Origin: Hyphomicrobiales bacterium
Lineage (GTDB): Bacteria; Pseudomonadota; Alphaproteobacteria; Rhizobiales; Rhizobiaceae
DNA: 47,795 bases
Assembly (NCBI GenBank): GCA_900469955.1
Contig: UBYX01000056.1
Coordinates: 1-47,795, forward strand
Direction of reading: 5' to 3'
The position numbers were made by a program, and so were the translations under genes. The notes under the pieces are model-generated. The model saw only the letters and a program-made list of their open reading frames with translations. It was not told where the DNA came from and did not search any database. Positions 40,363-47,795 of this stretch are shown here, piece after piece. Position 1 is the stretch's first letter. Each line of letters begins with the position of its first letter.

Positions 40363-41022
40363 TCAATCGCTGGCGTTTCTTAAAGCCAGCGCTGCGCCCA
40401 GCGGTCCAAGTACCGCAAAAAACATCGTGATGGCCACCAATATCAGAAAAGGCGGCATAAAGGGGGCGGGATCCTCAACAGCTGCGTAAGAGGCGCTCAC
40501 TCCGAAAATCAGGACCGGAATCGCCAGCGGCAGCACCAGGATCGAAACCAGCAGCCCTCCGCGGGGAAGTGCGACGGCGACCGCCGCGCCCACCGCGCCG
40601 ATGAAGGTCAGTGCTGGCGTGCCGACCAGGAGGGTGAGCATGGTGGCGCCGATCGCCATCTCGCTCATGTTCATGAACAGCCCGAGCAGCGGTGAAGCGA
40701 TGACCAGCGGCAGGCCGTTGCCCAGCCAGTGGGCCAGGCATTTGAGGAGCACCGTCAGGACGAGCGGATGTTCCTGCATCAGGAGAAGATCGAGCGAGCC
40801 GTCCTCGCGATCGGTCTGGAACAGCCGATCAAGGCCGAGCAGGGCCGAAAGCAGAGCACCGATCCAGACGATAGCCGGACCGATGCGGGAGAGCAGGTTC
40901 AAATCCGGCCCGACGCCGAAAGGAATGACGGCGACGACGGTCATGAAGAACAGCACACCGATCAATGCTCCGCCGCCGGCGCGAACGGAAAGCTTCAGGT
41001 CGCGAAGGAGGAGGGCAGTCAT
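40363..41022 (-). CDS. ccmB: Heme exporter protein CcmB
   Basis: A 219-residue, six-helix membrane subunit of the CcmAB ABC complex, whose ATP use frees holo-CcmE from CcmC. It has 'LLLRDLKLSVRAGGGALIGVLFFMTVVAVIPFGVGPDLNLLSRIGPAIVWIGALLSALLGLDRLF' near the N terminus and 'LLMQEHPL', typical of CcmB. It lies 40 bases after ccmA. Confidence 0.95.
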   Translation of the reverse strand: MTALLLRDLKLSVRAGGGALIGVLFFMTVVAVIPFGVGPDLNLLSRIGPAIVWIGALLSALLGLDRLFQTDREDGSLDLLLMQEHPLVLTVLLKCLAHWLGNGLPLVIASPLLGLFMNMSEMAIGATMLTLLVGTPALTFIGAVGAAVAVALPRGGLLVSILVLPLAIPVLIFGVSASYAAVEDPAPFMPPFLILVAITMFFAVLGPLGAALALRNASD

Positions 41023-41062
41023 GGCCTAGCCTCTGGTTGCGCGGTAGCCATGGGCAGGACGT

Positions 41063-41707
41063 TCACCATGTCCCCTCCCCAACACCAGCAAAACCCGTCA
41101 TCCGCAACTCCCTTGCATTCTCCAGCCCGAGCGGCTGGTGAGTCGCGGCGAGCAGTATGCCGCCTTCGGAAAGGTGCGCGTTGATCAATGTCGTGAACAC
41201 TCCTTCAGCATTCACATCCAGCGCTGCCGTCGCTTCGTCGAGGATCCAGACGGGGCGATAGGCGACAAGGAGCTTTGCAAAGGCCATGCGCCGTTGCTGT
41301 CCGGCCGACAAATAGCCGAATGGCAGGTGGACGATGCTTCCAAGGCCCACCAGTTCGGCGGCTTCGTAAACCGGCAGGCCATGGCCGCCTTTGACATCGC
41401 CGAAAAAATTTTTCCAGAACGCGAGGTTCTCGGCGACGGAAAGTTCCGCCTTCATGGCATTGCGGTGGCCGAGGTAGTGGCAGGCTTCGGCGGCGCGCAT
41501 TCCCGATTCGGCTGATTCGGAATACCACTCCACCCGACCGCTCTCCGGACGAAGCAGTCCGGCCACGACGCGCAGCAGGGTCGATTTTCCGGAGCCATTA
41601 CGGCCGGTGAGCACGAGGCTTTCGCCCGTTCTCAGATCAAAGGAGACGTCCTTGAAAATCAGGTCTTCACCGCGTCGCGCGGCCAAACCGTCGGCCGTCA
41701 GCCGCAT
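41063..41707 (-). CDS. ccmA: Heme ABC exporter ATP-binding protein CcmA
   Basis: A 214-residue ABC ATPase. Walker A is 'LTGRNGSGKSTLLRVVAGLL', the signature is 'LSAGQQRRMAFAKLL', Walker B is 'WILDEATAALD' and the switch His is in 'LLAATHQPL'. 'HYLGHRNAMKAELSVAENLAFW' is the CcmA-specific segment. ATG 41707 matches relatives; an in-frame GTG at 41737 would add ten residues. It starts the ccmABCDG operon. ccmE, ccmF and ccmH are not in this window. Confidence 0.96.
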   Translation of the reverse strand: MRLTADGLAARRGEDLIFKDVSFDLRTGESLVLTGRNGSGKSTLLRVVAGLLRPESGRVEWYSESAESGMRAAEACHYLGHRNAMKAELSVAENLAFWKNFFGDVKGGHGLPVYEAAELVGLGSIVHLPFGYLSAGQQRRMAFAKLLVAYRPVWILDEATAALDVNAEGVFTTLINAHLSEGGILLAATHQPLGLENARELRMTGFAGVGEGTW

Positions 41708-41786
41708 ACTCGCTGCCCTTGTTAAGATTTTAATCACCCGACTGAAAAATTTTCCGCCAATGCCACCTTAGCAGTCTGGAACCCTT

Positions 41787-41805
41787 CTTAGAAATTATCT
41801 ATAAG
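41787..41805. promoter_or_regulatory. A/T-rich imperfect dyad in the ccmA-acnA gap
   Basis: The sequence cttagaaattatctataag is an imperfect inverted repeat with outer arms CTTA and TAAG. It resembles iron-responsive (Irr-type) operators only loosely. It lies about 80 bases before ccmA and 170 before acnA, so it could serve either gene. Confidence 0.25.
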
Positions 41806-41875
41806 CACTGCAACCACGCCAGCGGCCGGCGTGATTTCCATCTTGCGCCGAACCTGAAGACTTTAAAAATCTTCT

Positions 41876-41941
41876 CGTGCGGACAGCGGAAATGGTCGTA
41901 CCCGCATCCTGATGTGCATGAAGTGCATAGGCGTCCGCACG
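41876..41941 (+). promoter_or_regulatory. Long inverted repeat in the acnA leader
   Basis: Perfect 9-base arms (cgtgcggac at 41876-41884, gtccgcacg at 41933-41941) enclose 48 bases containing a gtgcat direct repeat. It ends 34 bases before the acnA start. It may form a leader hairpin affecting acnA translation. A small A/T hairpin (gaaga / tcttc) lies just before it, near 41857-41875. Confidence 0.35.
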
Positions 41942-41975
41942 CGCGTGTTGGCTCTTTATCAGCGGGGTTTATTCC

Positions 41976-44669
41976 GTGGCTAAGTCTCTCGACAGTTTCA
42001 ATTGTCGTTCCGTCCTTACCGTAGGCGGTAAGGATTACGTCTATTACAGCCTTCCGAAGGCCGAACAGAACGGCCTTCCGGGCGTTTCGAAGCTCCCTTT
42101 CTCCATGAAGGTGCTGCTCGAGAACCTGCTCCGCTTCGAAGACGGCCAAACGGTAACGAAGGAGCAGATCCTTGCGGTTGCCGAATGGCTGAACAACAAG
42201 GGTCTCACTGAGGCCGAAATCGCCTACCGTCCGGCCCGCGTGCTGATGCAGGACTTCACCGGCGTTCCCGCCGTCGTCGACCTGGCGGCCATGCGCGACG
42301 GCATCAAGGCACTCGGCGGCGATCCGGAAAAGATCAATCCGCTGGTTCCCGTCGACCTCGTCATCGACCACTCGGTCATCGTCGACGAATTCGGCACCCC
42401 GCAGGCATTTGCCAAGAACGTCGAACTCGAATACCAGCGCAACGGCGAACGCTATCGCTTCCTGAAATGGGGCCAGCAGGCATTCGAGAACTTCCGCGTC
42501 GTTCCCCCCGGCACCGGTATCTGTCACCAGGTCAATCTCGAATATCTCGGCCAGACTGTCTGGACGAAGGAAGAGGATGGCGAAACGATCGCCTATCCGG
42601 ACACCTGCGTCGGCACCGATTCGCATACCACGATGATCAACGGCCTCGGCGTTCTGGGCTGGGGTGTCGGTGGTATCGAAGCCGAAGCCGCCATGCTCGG
42701 CCAGCCGGTCTCCATGCTTCTGCCTGAAGTCATCGGCTTCAAGCTCACCGGCAAGCTCAAGGAAGGCGTCACCGCGACCGACCTCGTTCTCACCGTCGTG
42801 CAGATGCTGCGCAAAAAGGGCGTCGTGTCCAAGTTTGTCGAGTTCTTCGGTCCGGGCATGGACAATATGCCGCTCGCCGACCGCGCGACAATCGGCAACA
42901 TGGGTCCTGAATACGGCGCGACCTGCGGCTTCTTCCCGGTTGACGGCGAAACCATCAACTACCTCAACATGTCCGGCCGCACCAAGGAGCGCATTGCGCT
43001 CGTCGAAGCCTATTCGAAGGTGCAAGGCATGTGGCGCGAAGGCGACGGTTCCGACCTCGTCTTTACCGATACGCTGGAACTCGATCTCGGCGACGTCGTT
43101 CCGTCGATGGCCGGTCCGAAGCGTCCGGAAGGCCGCATTCCGCTCGAAAACATCGCCTCCGGTTTCGCCGGCTCGATGGATACCGACTACAAAAAGCCGG
43201 GTCAGCTCGACAAACGCTATCCCGTGGAAGGCACCGACTACGACCTCGGTCATGGCGATGTTGCAATTGCAGCCATCACCTCCTGCACCAACACCTCCAA
43301 CCCGTCGGTGCTGATCGCAGCCGGCCTTCTCGCCCGCAATGCGGTGGCGAAGGGCCTGAAGACCAAGCCGTGGGTGAAGACCTCGCTGGCGCCCGGATCT
43401 CAGGTGGTCGGTGAATATCTCGCGAAGTCCGGCCTGCAGACCGACCTCGACAAGCTCGGCTTCAACCTCGTGGGCTTCGGCTGCACCACCTGCATCGGCA
43501 ATTCCGGTCCGCTGCCGGCGCCGATCTCCAAGACGATCAACGACAAGGGTCTCATCGTTTCGGGCGTGCTCTCGGGCAACCGTAACTTCGAGGGCCGCAT
43601 TTCGCCTGATGTTCAGGCCAACTACCTCGCTTCACCGCCGCTCGTCGTCGCCTACGCGCTCGCCGGCACGGTGCAGAAGGACCTGACCAAGGAGCCGATC
43701 GGCGAAGATCAGAACGGCAACGCCGTCTATCTCAAGGATATCTGGCCGACCTCTGCCGAAGTGCAGGAGTTCATCCTGAAGTACGTCACCCGCGAACTCT
43801 ACGAATCGAAGTACGCCGACGTCTTCAAGGGCGACGCAAATTGGCAGGCGGTCAACGTTCCTCCGGGACAGACCTATGCCTGGGACAACAAGTCCACCTA
43901 TGTCCAGAACCCGCCTTACTTCGTGGGCATGGGCAAGACGGGCTCGGGCCTCAAGAACATCAAGGGCGCGCGGGTGCTCGGCCTGTTCGGCGACAAGATC
44001 ACCACCGACCATATCTCTCCGGCCGGTTCGATCAAGGCAGCCTCTCCGGCTGGTGCCTACCTCACGGATAACGGCGTCGCCGTTGCCGACTTCAACCAGT
44101 ACGGCACGCGTCGCGGTAATCATGAAGTGATGATGCGCGGCACGTTTGCCAACATCCGCATCCGCAACCACATGCTCGGCCCGAACGGCAAGGAAGGTGG
44201 CTACACCATCCACTATCCTTCCAAGGAAGAGATGTCGATCTACGATGCGGCCATGAAGTACAAGGACGAGGGCACGCCGCTCGTCATCTTCGCCGGCGTC
44301 GAATACGGCAACGGTTCGTCGCGCGACTGGGCCGCAAAGGGCACCAACCTGCTCGGCGTCAAAGCGGTCATCGCCCAGTCCTTCGAGCGTATCCACCGTT
44401 CGAACCTGGTCGGCATGGGCGTCGTTCCCTTCGTCTTCGAAGAGGGCACCACCTGGGCAAGCCTCGGCCTGAAGGGTGACGAAGTCGTCGAGATCGACGG
44501 TCTGGAAGGCGACATCAAGCCGCGCGAGTGGAAGACCGCCAAGATCACCTACGGCGACGGCACGGTGAAGGAGATCAATATCCTCTGCCGTATCGATACG
44601 CTCGATGAGGTCATCTACATGAACAACGGTGGCATTCTGCAGACTGTTCTGCGCGACCTCGCCGCTTAA
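41976..44669 (+). CDS. acnA: Aconitate hydratase AcnA
   Basis: An 897-residue monomeric aconitase of the citric acid cycle, converting citrate to isocitrate through a 4Fe-4S cluster. Ligand cysteines are in 'AITSCTNTSNPSV' and 'GFGCTTCIGNSGPLP'. Substrate residues appear in 'CVGTDSHTTMINGLGVLGWGVGGIEAEAAMLGQP' and 'YGNGSSRDWAAKG'. The swivel domain starts near 'VLGLFGDKITTDHISPAGSI'. The start is GTG at 41976 behind 'gcgggg'. It is divergent from ccmA. A long inverted repeat lies in its leader. Confidence 0.98.
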   Translation: MAKSLDSFNCRSVLTVGGKDYVYYSLPKAEQNGLPGVSKLPFSMKVLLENLLRFEDGQTVTKEQILAVAEWLNNKGLTEAEIAYRPARVLMQDFTGVPAVVDLAAMRDGIKALGGDPEKINPLVPVDLVIDHSVIVDEFGTPQAFAKNVELEYQRNGERYRFLKWGQQAFENFRVVPPGTGICHQVNLEYLGQTVWTKEEDGETIAYPDTCVGTDSHTTMINGLGVLGWGVGGIEAEAAMLGQPVSMLLPEVIGFKLTGKLKEGVTATDLVLTVVQMLRKKGVVSKFVEFFGPGMDNMPLADRATIGNMGPEYGATCGFFPVDGETINYLNMSGRTKERIALVEAYSKVQGMWREGDGSDLVFTDTLELDLGDVVPSMAGPKRPEGRIPLENIASGFAGSMDTDYKKPGQLDKRYPVEGTDYDLGHGDVAIAAITSCTNTSNPSVLIAAGLLARNAVAKGLKTKPWVKTSLAPGSQVVGEYLAKSGLQTDLDKLGFNLVGFGCTTCIGNSGPLPAPISKTINDKGLIVSGVLSGNRNFEGRISPDVQANYLASPPLVVAYALAGTVQKDLTKEPIGEDQNGNAVYLKDIWPTSAEVQEFILKYVTRELYESKYADVFKGDANWQAVNVPPGQTYAWDNKSTYVQNPPYFVGMGKTGSGLKNIKGARVLGLFGDKITTDHISPAGSIKAASPAGAYLTDNGVAVADFNQYGTRRGNHEVMMRGTFANIRIRNHMLGPNGKEGGYTIHYPSKEEMSIYDAAMKYKDEGTPLVIFAGVEYGNGSSRDWAAKGTNLLGVKAVIAQSFERIHRSNLVGMGVVPFVFEEGTTWASLGLKGDEVVEIDGLEGDIKPREWKTAKITYGDGTVKEINILCRIDTLDEVIYMNNGGILQTVLRDLAA

Positions 44670-44686
44670 ACCCGCGATTGATCAAC

Positions 44687-44714
44687 ATCCGCCGGAGAGA
44701 CTTCTCCGGCGGAT
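44687..44714 (+). terminator. Hairpin after acnA
   Basis: A perfect 12-bp stem (atccgccggaga / tctccggcggat) with a GACT loop lies 17 bases after the acnA stop. Only a weak T-rich tail (ctcttctg) follows, so it may terminate partly or protect the transcript end. Confidence 0.7.
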
Positions 44715-44765
44715 CTCTTCTGCCTGTCACACTGCCGCATTACCTCTCCTGGAGGTCCGATCACC

Positions 44766-45503
44766 TTGGCCATCGTCATCTTCATCGGAATGGCCGTCAC
44801 CGTTTTCCTGACATCGCTGCTTTCGGGAATTTTCGGCATGGCGGGCGGGCTGATTTTGCTCTGGGTGCTGCTCTTCCTCTTTCCCGTTGGAACGGCGATC
44901 GCCATTCATGGCGTCATCCAGATGGTGTCGAACGGCTCGCGCGCCTGGTTCTCCCGCGCCTATATCGATTACAAGATTCTCGGCATCCTTGGCGTCGGAC
45001 TGATCATTTCCAGCATCATCCTGCTGATCGTCGACTACCAGCCAAACATCGTCGTCGTGTCGATCGCGATCGGCCTGATGCCGATCCTCGTATGGTTGCC
45101 GGTTTCAAAGCTCCAGCTTGATGCCTCGAAACCGTCTCACGCACTCGTCTGCGGGCTGATTGCCGGAGCCTTGACCGTTGGCGTCGGCGTCTCCGGGCCG
45201 ACAATCGATATCTTCTTCATCCGCACCATGATGGACCGACGCAAGGTGATCGCCACCAAGGCGGCGGTTCAGGTTGCCTCGCATGCCACCAAGGTGGTTT
45301 TCTACTGGAATGCCGCTTCGGCGCTGCCGACGGCCGACTGGATATCGATTCTTCTCGCGGCGCCGATCGCCATCCTCGGCGCACGTGCCGGCAACGGCAT
45401 TTTGCAGCGGATGACCGATGCGAATTTCAGGTCCTGGACGCGCTGGATCGTGACTGGGGTGGGTGCGGTCTATTTCACCCAAGGCCTTTTGAAGCTGATC
45501 TGA
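44766..45503 (+). CDS. TauE/SafE family membrane protein (second copy)
   Basis: A 245-residue protein with about eight membrane helices. The repeats open 'VFLTSLLSGIFGMAGGLILLWVLLFLFPVGTAIAIHGVIQMVSNGSRAW' and 'LVCGLIAGALTVGVGVSGPTIDIFFIRTMMDRRKVIATKAAVQVASHATKVVFYW'. It is only distantly similar to the copy at 23092, so this is not a recent duplication. The start is TTG at 44766 behind 'ctggagg'. The substrate is unknown. The 194-base gap after it contains one short GC hairpin and no gene. Confidence 0.88.
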   Translation: MAIVIFIGMAVTVFLTSLLSGIFGMAGGLILLWVLLFLFPVGTAIAIHGVIQMVSNGSRAWFSRAYIDYKILGILGVGLIISSIILLIVDYQPNIVVVSIAIGLMPILVWLPVSKLQLDASKPSHALVCGLIAGALTVGVGVSGPTIDIFFIRTMMDRRKVIATKAAVQVASHATKVVFYWNAASALPTADWISILLAAPIAILGARAGNGILQRMTDANFRSWTRWIVTGVGAVYFTQGLLKLI

Positions 45504-45697
45504 CCGCGGCCCCGACCCCCGAAGGGGATCAGGCGATGTCGGCTGAGGCAACGACGATCAAATATCCGGTCTTCACCCGTTCGTGACTTTCTCTTGACGG
45601 AAGGGGGTGGTTACCTTCCGCCATCCCGTGCGTTAGGCTCTTGATCGCCGTGAGCAATAGTGGATAACAGTTGCCCTGATAAAGAGGTCTGCCGCCG

Positions 45698-46447
45698 ATG
45701 CCGTTCCGCTCCATTTCTCTGGTCCTTCTTGCGAGCCTGCTCTCTGCCGGCGCTGCGTTTGGGGGCGAGGTGAGGGCTCCCAAGGGCGTTGTCGAACTTT
45801 TCACCTCGCAGGGTTGCTCCTCGTGCCCGCCGGCGGATGGGACGTTGCGAGATCTCGTCGTGCAAGGGGATGTGGTCGCGCTCTCCTATCACGTCGACTA
45901 CTGGAACTATCTCGGTTGGACCGACACCTTGAGTTCAAGGGAAAATACAGAGCGTCAATACGGCTATGCGAAGACGCTGGGGCGCAGTGGGGTCTATACG
46001 CCGCAGGCAATCATCAACGGTCGCGAGCACGTAAAGGGCACCGATCTTTCCGTCATCAATGACAAGGTGAAAGGCCTGAACGACAGCGGCAAGGGACTGA
46101 ACGTGCCGGTGACTGCAGCGATGCGTGGGGACGAGATCGAGATCGAGATCGGTGAAGGCAAAGGCCAGGCAGATGTTGTCGTTGCCTATTTTACGAAGCG
46201 GCAGCAGGTGGAAGTCACCAAGGGCGAGAATAGCGGAAAGACCATGGAATACTGGCACAGTGTTTACGACGTGCAATCCGTCGGCACGTGGAGCGGCCAG
46301 AGCATGAAGCTCAACCTGCCGGGCAAACTGATGGGTAAATCGAAGAAGGACGGCTGCGCCATTCTGCTGCAGACTTCCGGCGCCGGAGGCGAGCCTGCGG
46401 CTATTCTTGGCGCTACGATTCTTATGGCTGGCCGTAAGAAGTATTGA
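45698..46447 (+). CDS. DUF1223 exported thioredoxin-like protein
   Basis: A 249-residue DUF1223 protein. A Sec signal peptide 'SISLVLLASLLSAGAAFG' precedes 'VVELFTSQGCSSCPPADGTLRDL', a redox-like CSSCP motif in a thioredoxin-type context. Then come 'ALSYHVDYWNYLGWTDTLSS', 'QYGYAKTLGRSGVYTPQAIINGREHVKGTD' and a beta-rich C terminus. Members are common in alphaproteobacteria, but their role (perhaps a periplasmic oxidoreductase or scaffold) is not established. ATG 45698 is the only start that yields the signal peptide. Confidence 0.9.
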   Translation: MPFRSISLVLLASLLSAGAAFGGEVRAPKGVVELFTSQGCSSCPPADGTLRDLVVQGDVVALSYHVDYWNYLGWTDTLSSRENTERQYGYAKTLGRSGVYTPQAIINGREHVKGTDLSVINDKVKGLNDSGKGLNVPVTAAMRGDEIEIEIGEGKGQADVVVAYFTKRQQVEVTKGENSGKTMEYWHSVYDVQSVGTWSGQSMKLNLPGKLMGKSKKDGCAILLQTSGAGGEPAAILGATILMAGRKKY

Positions 46448-46736
46448 TCCGCGGCGGCCGGGTTCGTCCGTGAAGGGTGATCGGTCGGCGGCCCGATCCA
46501 GGAACATTGGGGGGCTGGGGGTAAGGGTCAATGCACCGGATCGGGCCATATGGCGCTAGGAACGCGCCAACCGATGGGCGCCAATCTCGCTTCGAAATCT
46601 GGCGCTGTTTTGTTCGAAATAGGGCGAGAATAAAAAACGCCAAGGGCCCGTCCACAGCTTGCCCGCCGCCGGGGTTGCTTTTTCTGGGCTCTCGGGCAGA
46701 CTGTCACATCTCCGACATAGTGATTTGGGAGCCTTG
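46448..46736. other. Intergenic stretch before the DUF2794 gene
   Basis: About 290 bases with no coding region that I can support on either strand, no tRNA and no clear terminator. It contains G-rich runs near 46510 and A-rich sequence near 46630. It presumably carries the promoter of the DUF2794 gene. Confidence 0.5.
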
Positions 46737-47123
46737 ATGACCGATCAGCCGGAATTGCCGGGGGGCGAAAGAACCCAGGACACAACCGTCGTCAGTCTCC
46801 ATGAATACCGGCAGAATCGCGACCCTGTTCCTGTCACCTTTCACAGACGCGAACTCGACGCGATCCTGAGGATCTACGGCCGCATGGTGGGTGAAGGGGA
46901 ATGGAAAGACTACGCGATCGATCATCTCAAGGATCGGGCGGTCTTTTCGATCTTCAAGCGGTCAGGCGAGATGCCGCTTTACCGGATCGAGAAGAACCCC
47001 AAGCTTGCCGGCAAGCAGGGTGCCTATTGCGTGCTCAACACCCATGGAATGGTCCTGAAGCGCGGCCACGAACTGCCGCAGGTCCTCAAGGTCTTCGACA
47101 AGGTTTTGAAGCTGATCGACTGA
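46737..47123 (+). CDS. DUF2794 family protein
   Basis: A 128-residue DUF2794 protein, a family restricted to alphaproteobacteria and of unknown function. It shows 'VVSLHEYRQNRDPVPVTFHRRELDAILRIYGRMVGEGEWKDYAIDHLKDRAVFSIFKRSGEMPLYRIEKNPKLAGKQGAYCVLNTHGMVLKRGHELPQVLKVFDKVLKLI', covering nearly the whole domain. ATG 46737 has 'gggag' 6 bases upstream. It converges with the GNAT gene after a 3-base gap. Confidence 0.93.
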   Translation: MTDQPELPGGERTQDTTVVSLHEYRQNRDPVPVTFHRRELDAILRIYGRMVGEGEWKDYAIDHLKDRAVFSIFKRSGEMPLYRIEKNPKLAGKQGAYCVLNTHGMVLKRGHELPQVLKVFDKVLKLID

Positions 47124-47126
47124 GCC

Positions 47127-47684
47127 TTAACCGGCGAACAGTGTCCCGGGATAGGTATTGGGGTCGGGATCGCTTTCTTTCCCCTCCCCCAGCGAGGTCT
47201 GCATCAGAACCGTATCCAGCCATTTGCCATGCTTGAAACCGGTCCCCTTGAGGGTCCCCGTCAATTCGAAGCCGAGGCTGCTGTGCACCGCCACGGAAGC
47301 CGGGCTTGCGCCGCCGATGACGGCGACCATCTGCCGGAAGCCGAGGGCCTCGCAGCGGACGACCAGTTCCTTCAGAAGCGCCTTGCCGGCCCCTTTGCCG
47401 CGTGCCTCCGGAGCGAGATAAATGGAATCCTCCACCAGCCAGCGATAGGCCGGGCGGGTCCGAAAAGCCGAGGCGTAGGCATAACCGAGCAAAGCACCGT
47501 TCTCGTCTTCCGCGGCGATATACGGATAACCCTTCGTCTGGATCGCTTCGAAGCGGCTCGTCATCTCGGCTTGGTCCGGTGGGACGATTTCATAGCTCGC
47601 CGTACCGTTGAGGACGCTGTCTCGGTAAATCTCGGTGATAGCTGGGAGGTCGGAGGGAGACGCGTCGCGGATGCGGAAAGTCAT
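47127..47684 (-). CDS. GNAT N-acetyltransferase (phosphinothricin acetyltransferase-like)
   Basis: A 185-residue acetyltransferase of the Pat/Bar/YwnH-like GNAT branch, which acetylates amino groups of small molecules such as phosphinothricin or methionine sulfone. Motif A is 'DSIYLAPEARGKGAGKALLKEL' (acetyl-CoA pyrophosphate loop). 'RDASPSDLPAITEIYRDSVLNGTASYE' and 'GFELTGTLKGTGFKHGKWLDTVLMQ' are typical of this branch. The natural substrate is unknown. The last 22 residues ('GEGKESDPDPNTYPGTLFAG') extend beyond the usual domain end. Confidence 0.92.
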   Translation of the reverse strand: MTFRIRDASPSDLPAITEIYRDSVLNGTASYEIVPPDQAEMTSRFEAIQTKGYPYIAAEDENGALLGYAYASAFRTRPAYRWLVEDSIYLAPEARGKGAGKALLKELVVRCEALGFRQMVAVIGGASPASVAVHSSLGFELTGTLKGTGFKHGKWLDTVLMQTSLGEGKESDPDPNTYPGTLFAG

Positions 47685-47750
47685 TGGGGATAATCACTAC
47701 AGGCCGGGAATAATGTGTGAGCCAGCCTATGCTGCCGCTTCCGGGCGGGC

Positions 47751-47780
47751 AACAAAAAAAGGCGGCTGAACAGCCGCCTT
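47751..47780 (-). terminator. Intrinsic terminator for a minus-strand gene beyond the right edge
   Basis: On the minus strand a 7-bp stem (ggcggct / agccgcc) with a 4-base loop is followed by seven T. It faces a gene lying beyond the window. It is not placed to serve the GNAT gene. Confidence 0.9.
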
Positions 47781-47795
47781 CAGACCGCTGACAAA

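Noticed and set aside
41799..43253. A 484-codon open frame on the minus strand opposite acnA
   Set aside because: Same reasoning: a shadow of a strongly conserved gene, with low-complexity composition and no motifs.
1..47795. CRISPR arrays, insertion sequences, prophage or toxin-antitoxin genes
   Set aside because: No regularly spaced repeats, transposase, integrase or phage structural motifs, and no toxin-antitoxin pair, were seen on either strand.

Overview
The window looks like a piece of a primary chromosome from an alphaproteobacterium of the Rhizobiaceae (Rhizobium, Neorhizobium or Agrobacterium relatives). The evidence is the gene order ffh, chorismate mutase, rpsP, rimM, trmD with a nearby rplS; the run dapF, mtaB, ftsY, yciB, DUF2585, ccmG/D/C/B/A, acnA; a CenR-type regulator paired with a cyclic-nucleotide-binding protein; DUF2794 and DUF1223 proteins; high GC; and mosaic palindromic repeats of a kind scattered through rhizobial genomes. 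No phage, transposase, CRISPR array or rRNA was seen. One tRNA gene (Gly, GCC) lies at the left edge.

Layout. 1-2866: tRNA-Gly, a YbaK-type editing protein, a CnoX-like thioredoxin/TPR protein, a Lon-N-domain protein and a Trm112-like protein. 2904-5090: divergent ubiquinone hydroxylase and TesB thioesterase. 5213-7199: glnK-amtB behind a sigma-54 promoter and ending in two hairpins. 7350-11676: ftsK, a LolA-family protein and xthA. 11689-13624: the cenR/cNMP operon, a palindromic repeat cluster and a YkuD L,D-transpeptidase. 13740-20767: PhoX phosphatase, a SixA-like phosphatase, leuC, ppk2, and an amino-acid ABC permease plus binding protein without an ATPase. 20935-27505: an MFS transporter, rplS, a TauE/SafE protein, then trmD-rimM-rpsP-chorismate mutase-ffh on the minus strand. 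27792-33453: a block of less conserved genes (a duplicated-motif exported protein, an NTF2-like protein, a Tat-exported metallo-beta-lactamase-fold hydrolase, a heme oxygenase, a spermidine-synthase-like protein and a divergent EF-G paralogue). 33666-38768: dapF-mtaB-ftsY-yciB-DUF2585, with start and stop codons overlapping at most junctions. 38769-41707: the ccmABCDG cytochrome c maturation operon on the minus strand. 41976-47684: acnA, a second TauE/SafE protein, a DUF1223 protein, a DUF2794 protein and a GNAT acetyltransferase.

The genes that work together are the SRP pair ffh/ftsY, the ribosome-biogenesis set rpsP/rimM/trmD/rplS, the ccm heme-export and thiol-reduction set, and the ammonium sensor/transporter pair glnK/amtB. 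phoX and ppk2 form a possible phosphate-stress pair, each preceded by a Pho-box-like sequence. Most of the window is conserved housekeeping sequence and I see no wholly new multi-gene system. The items most worth a second look are an in-frame mosaic repeat inside ftsY, an EF-G paralogue that lacks the catalytic histidine and most of switch I, the palindrome cluster upstream of cenR, and the apparent Tat signal on the LolA-family protein.
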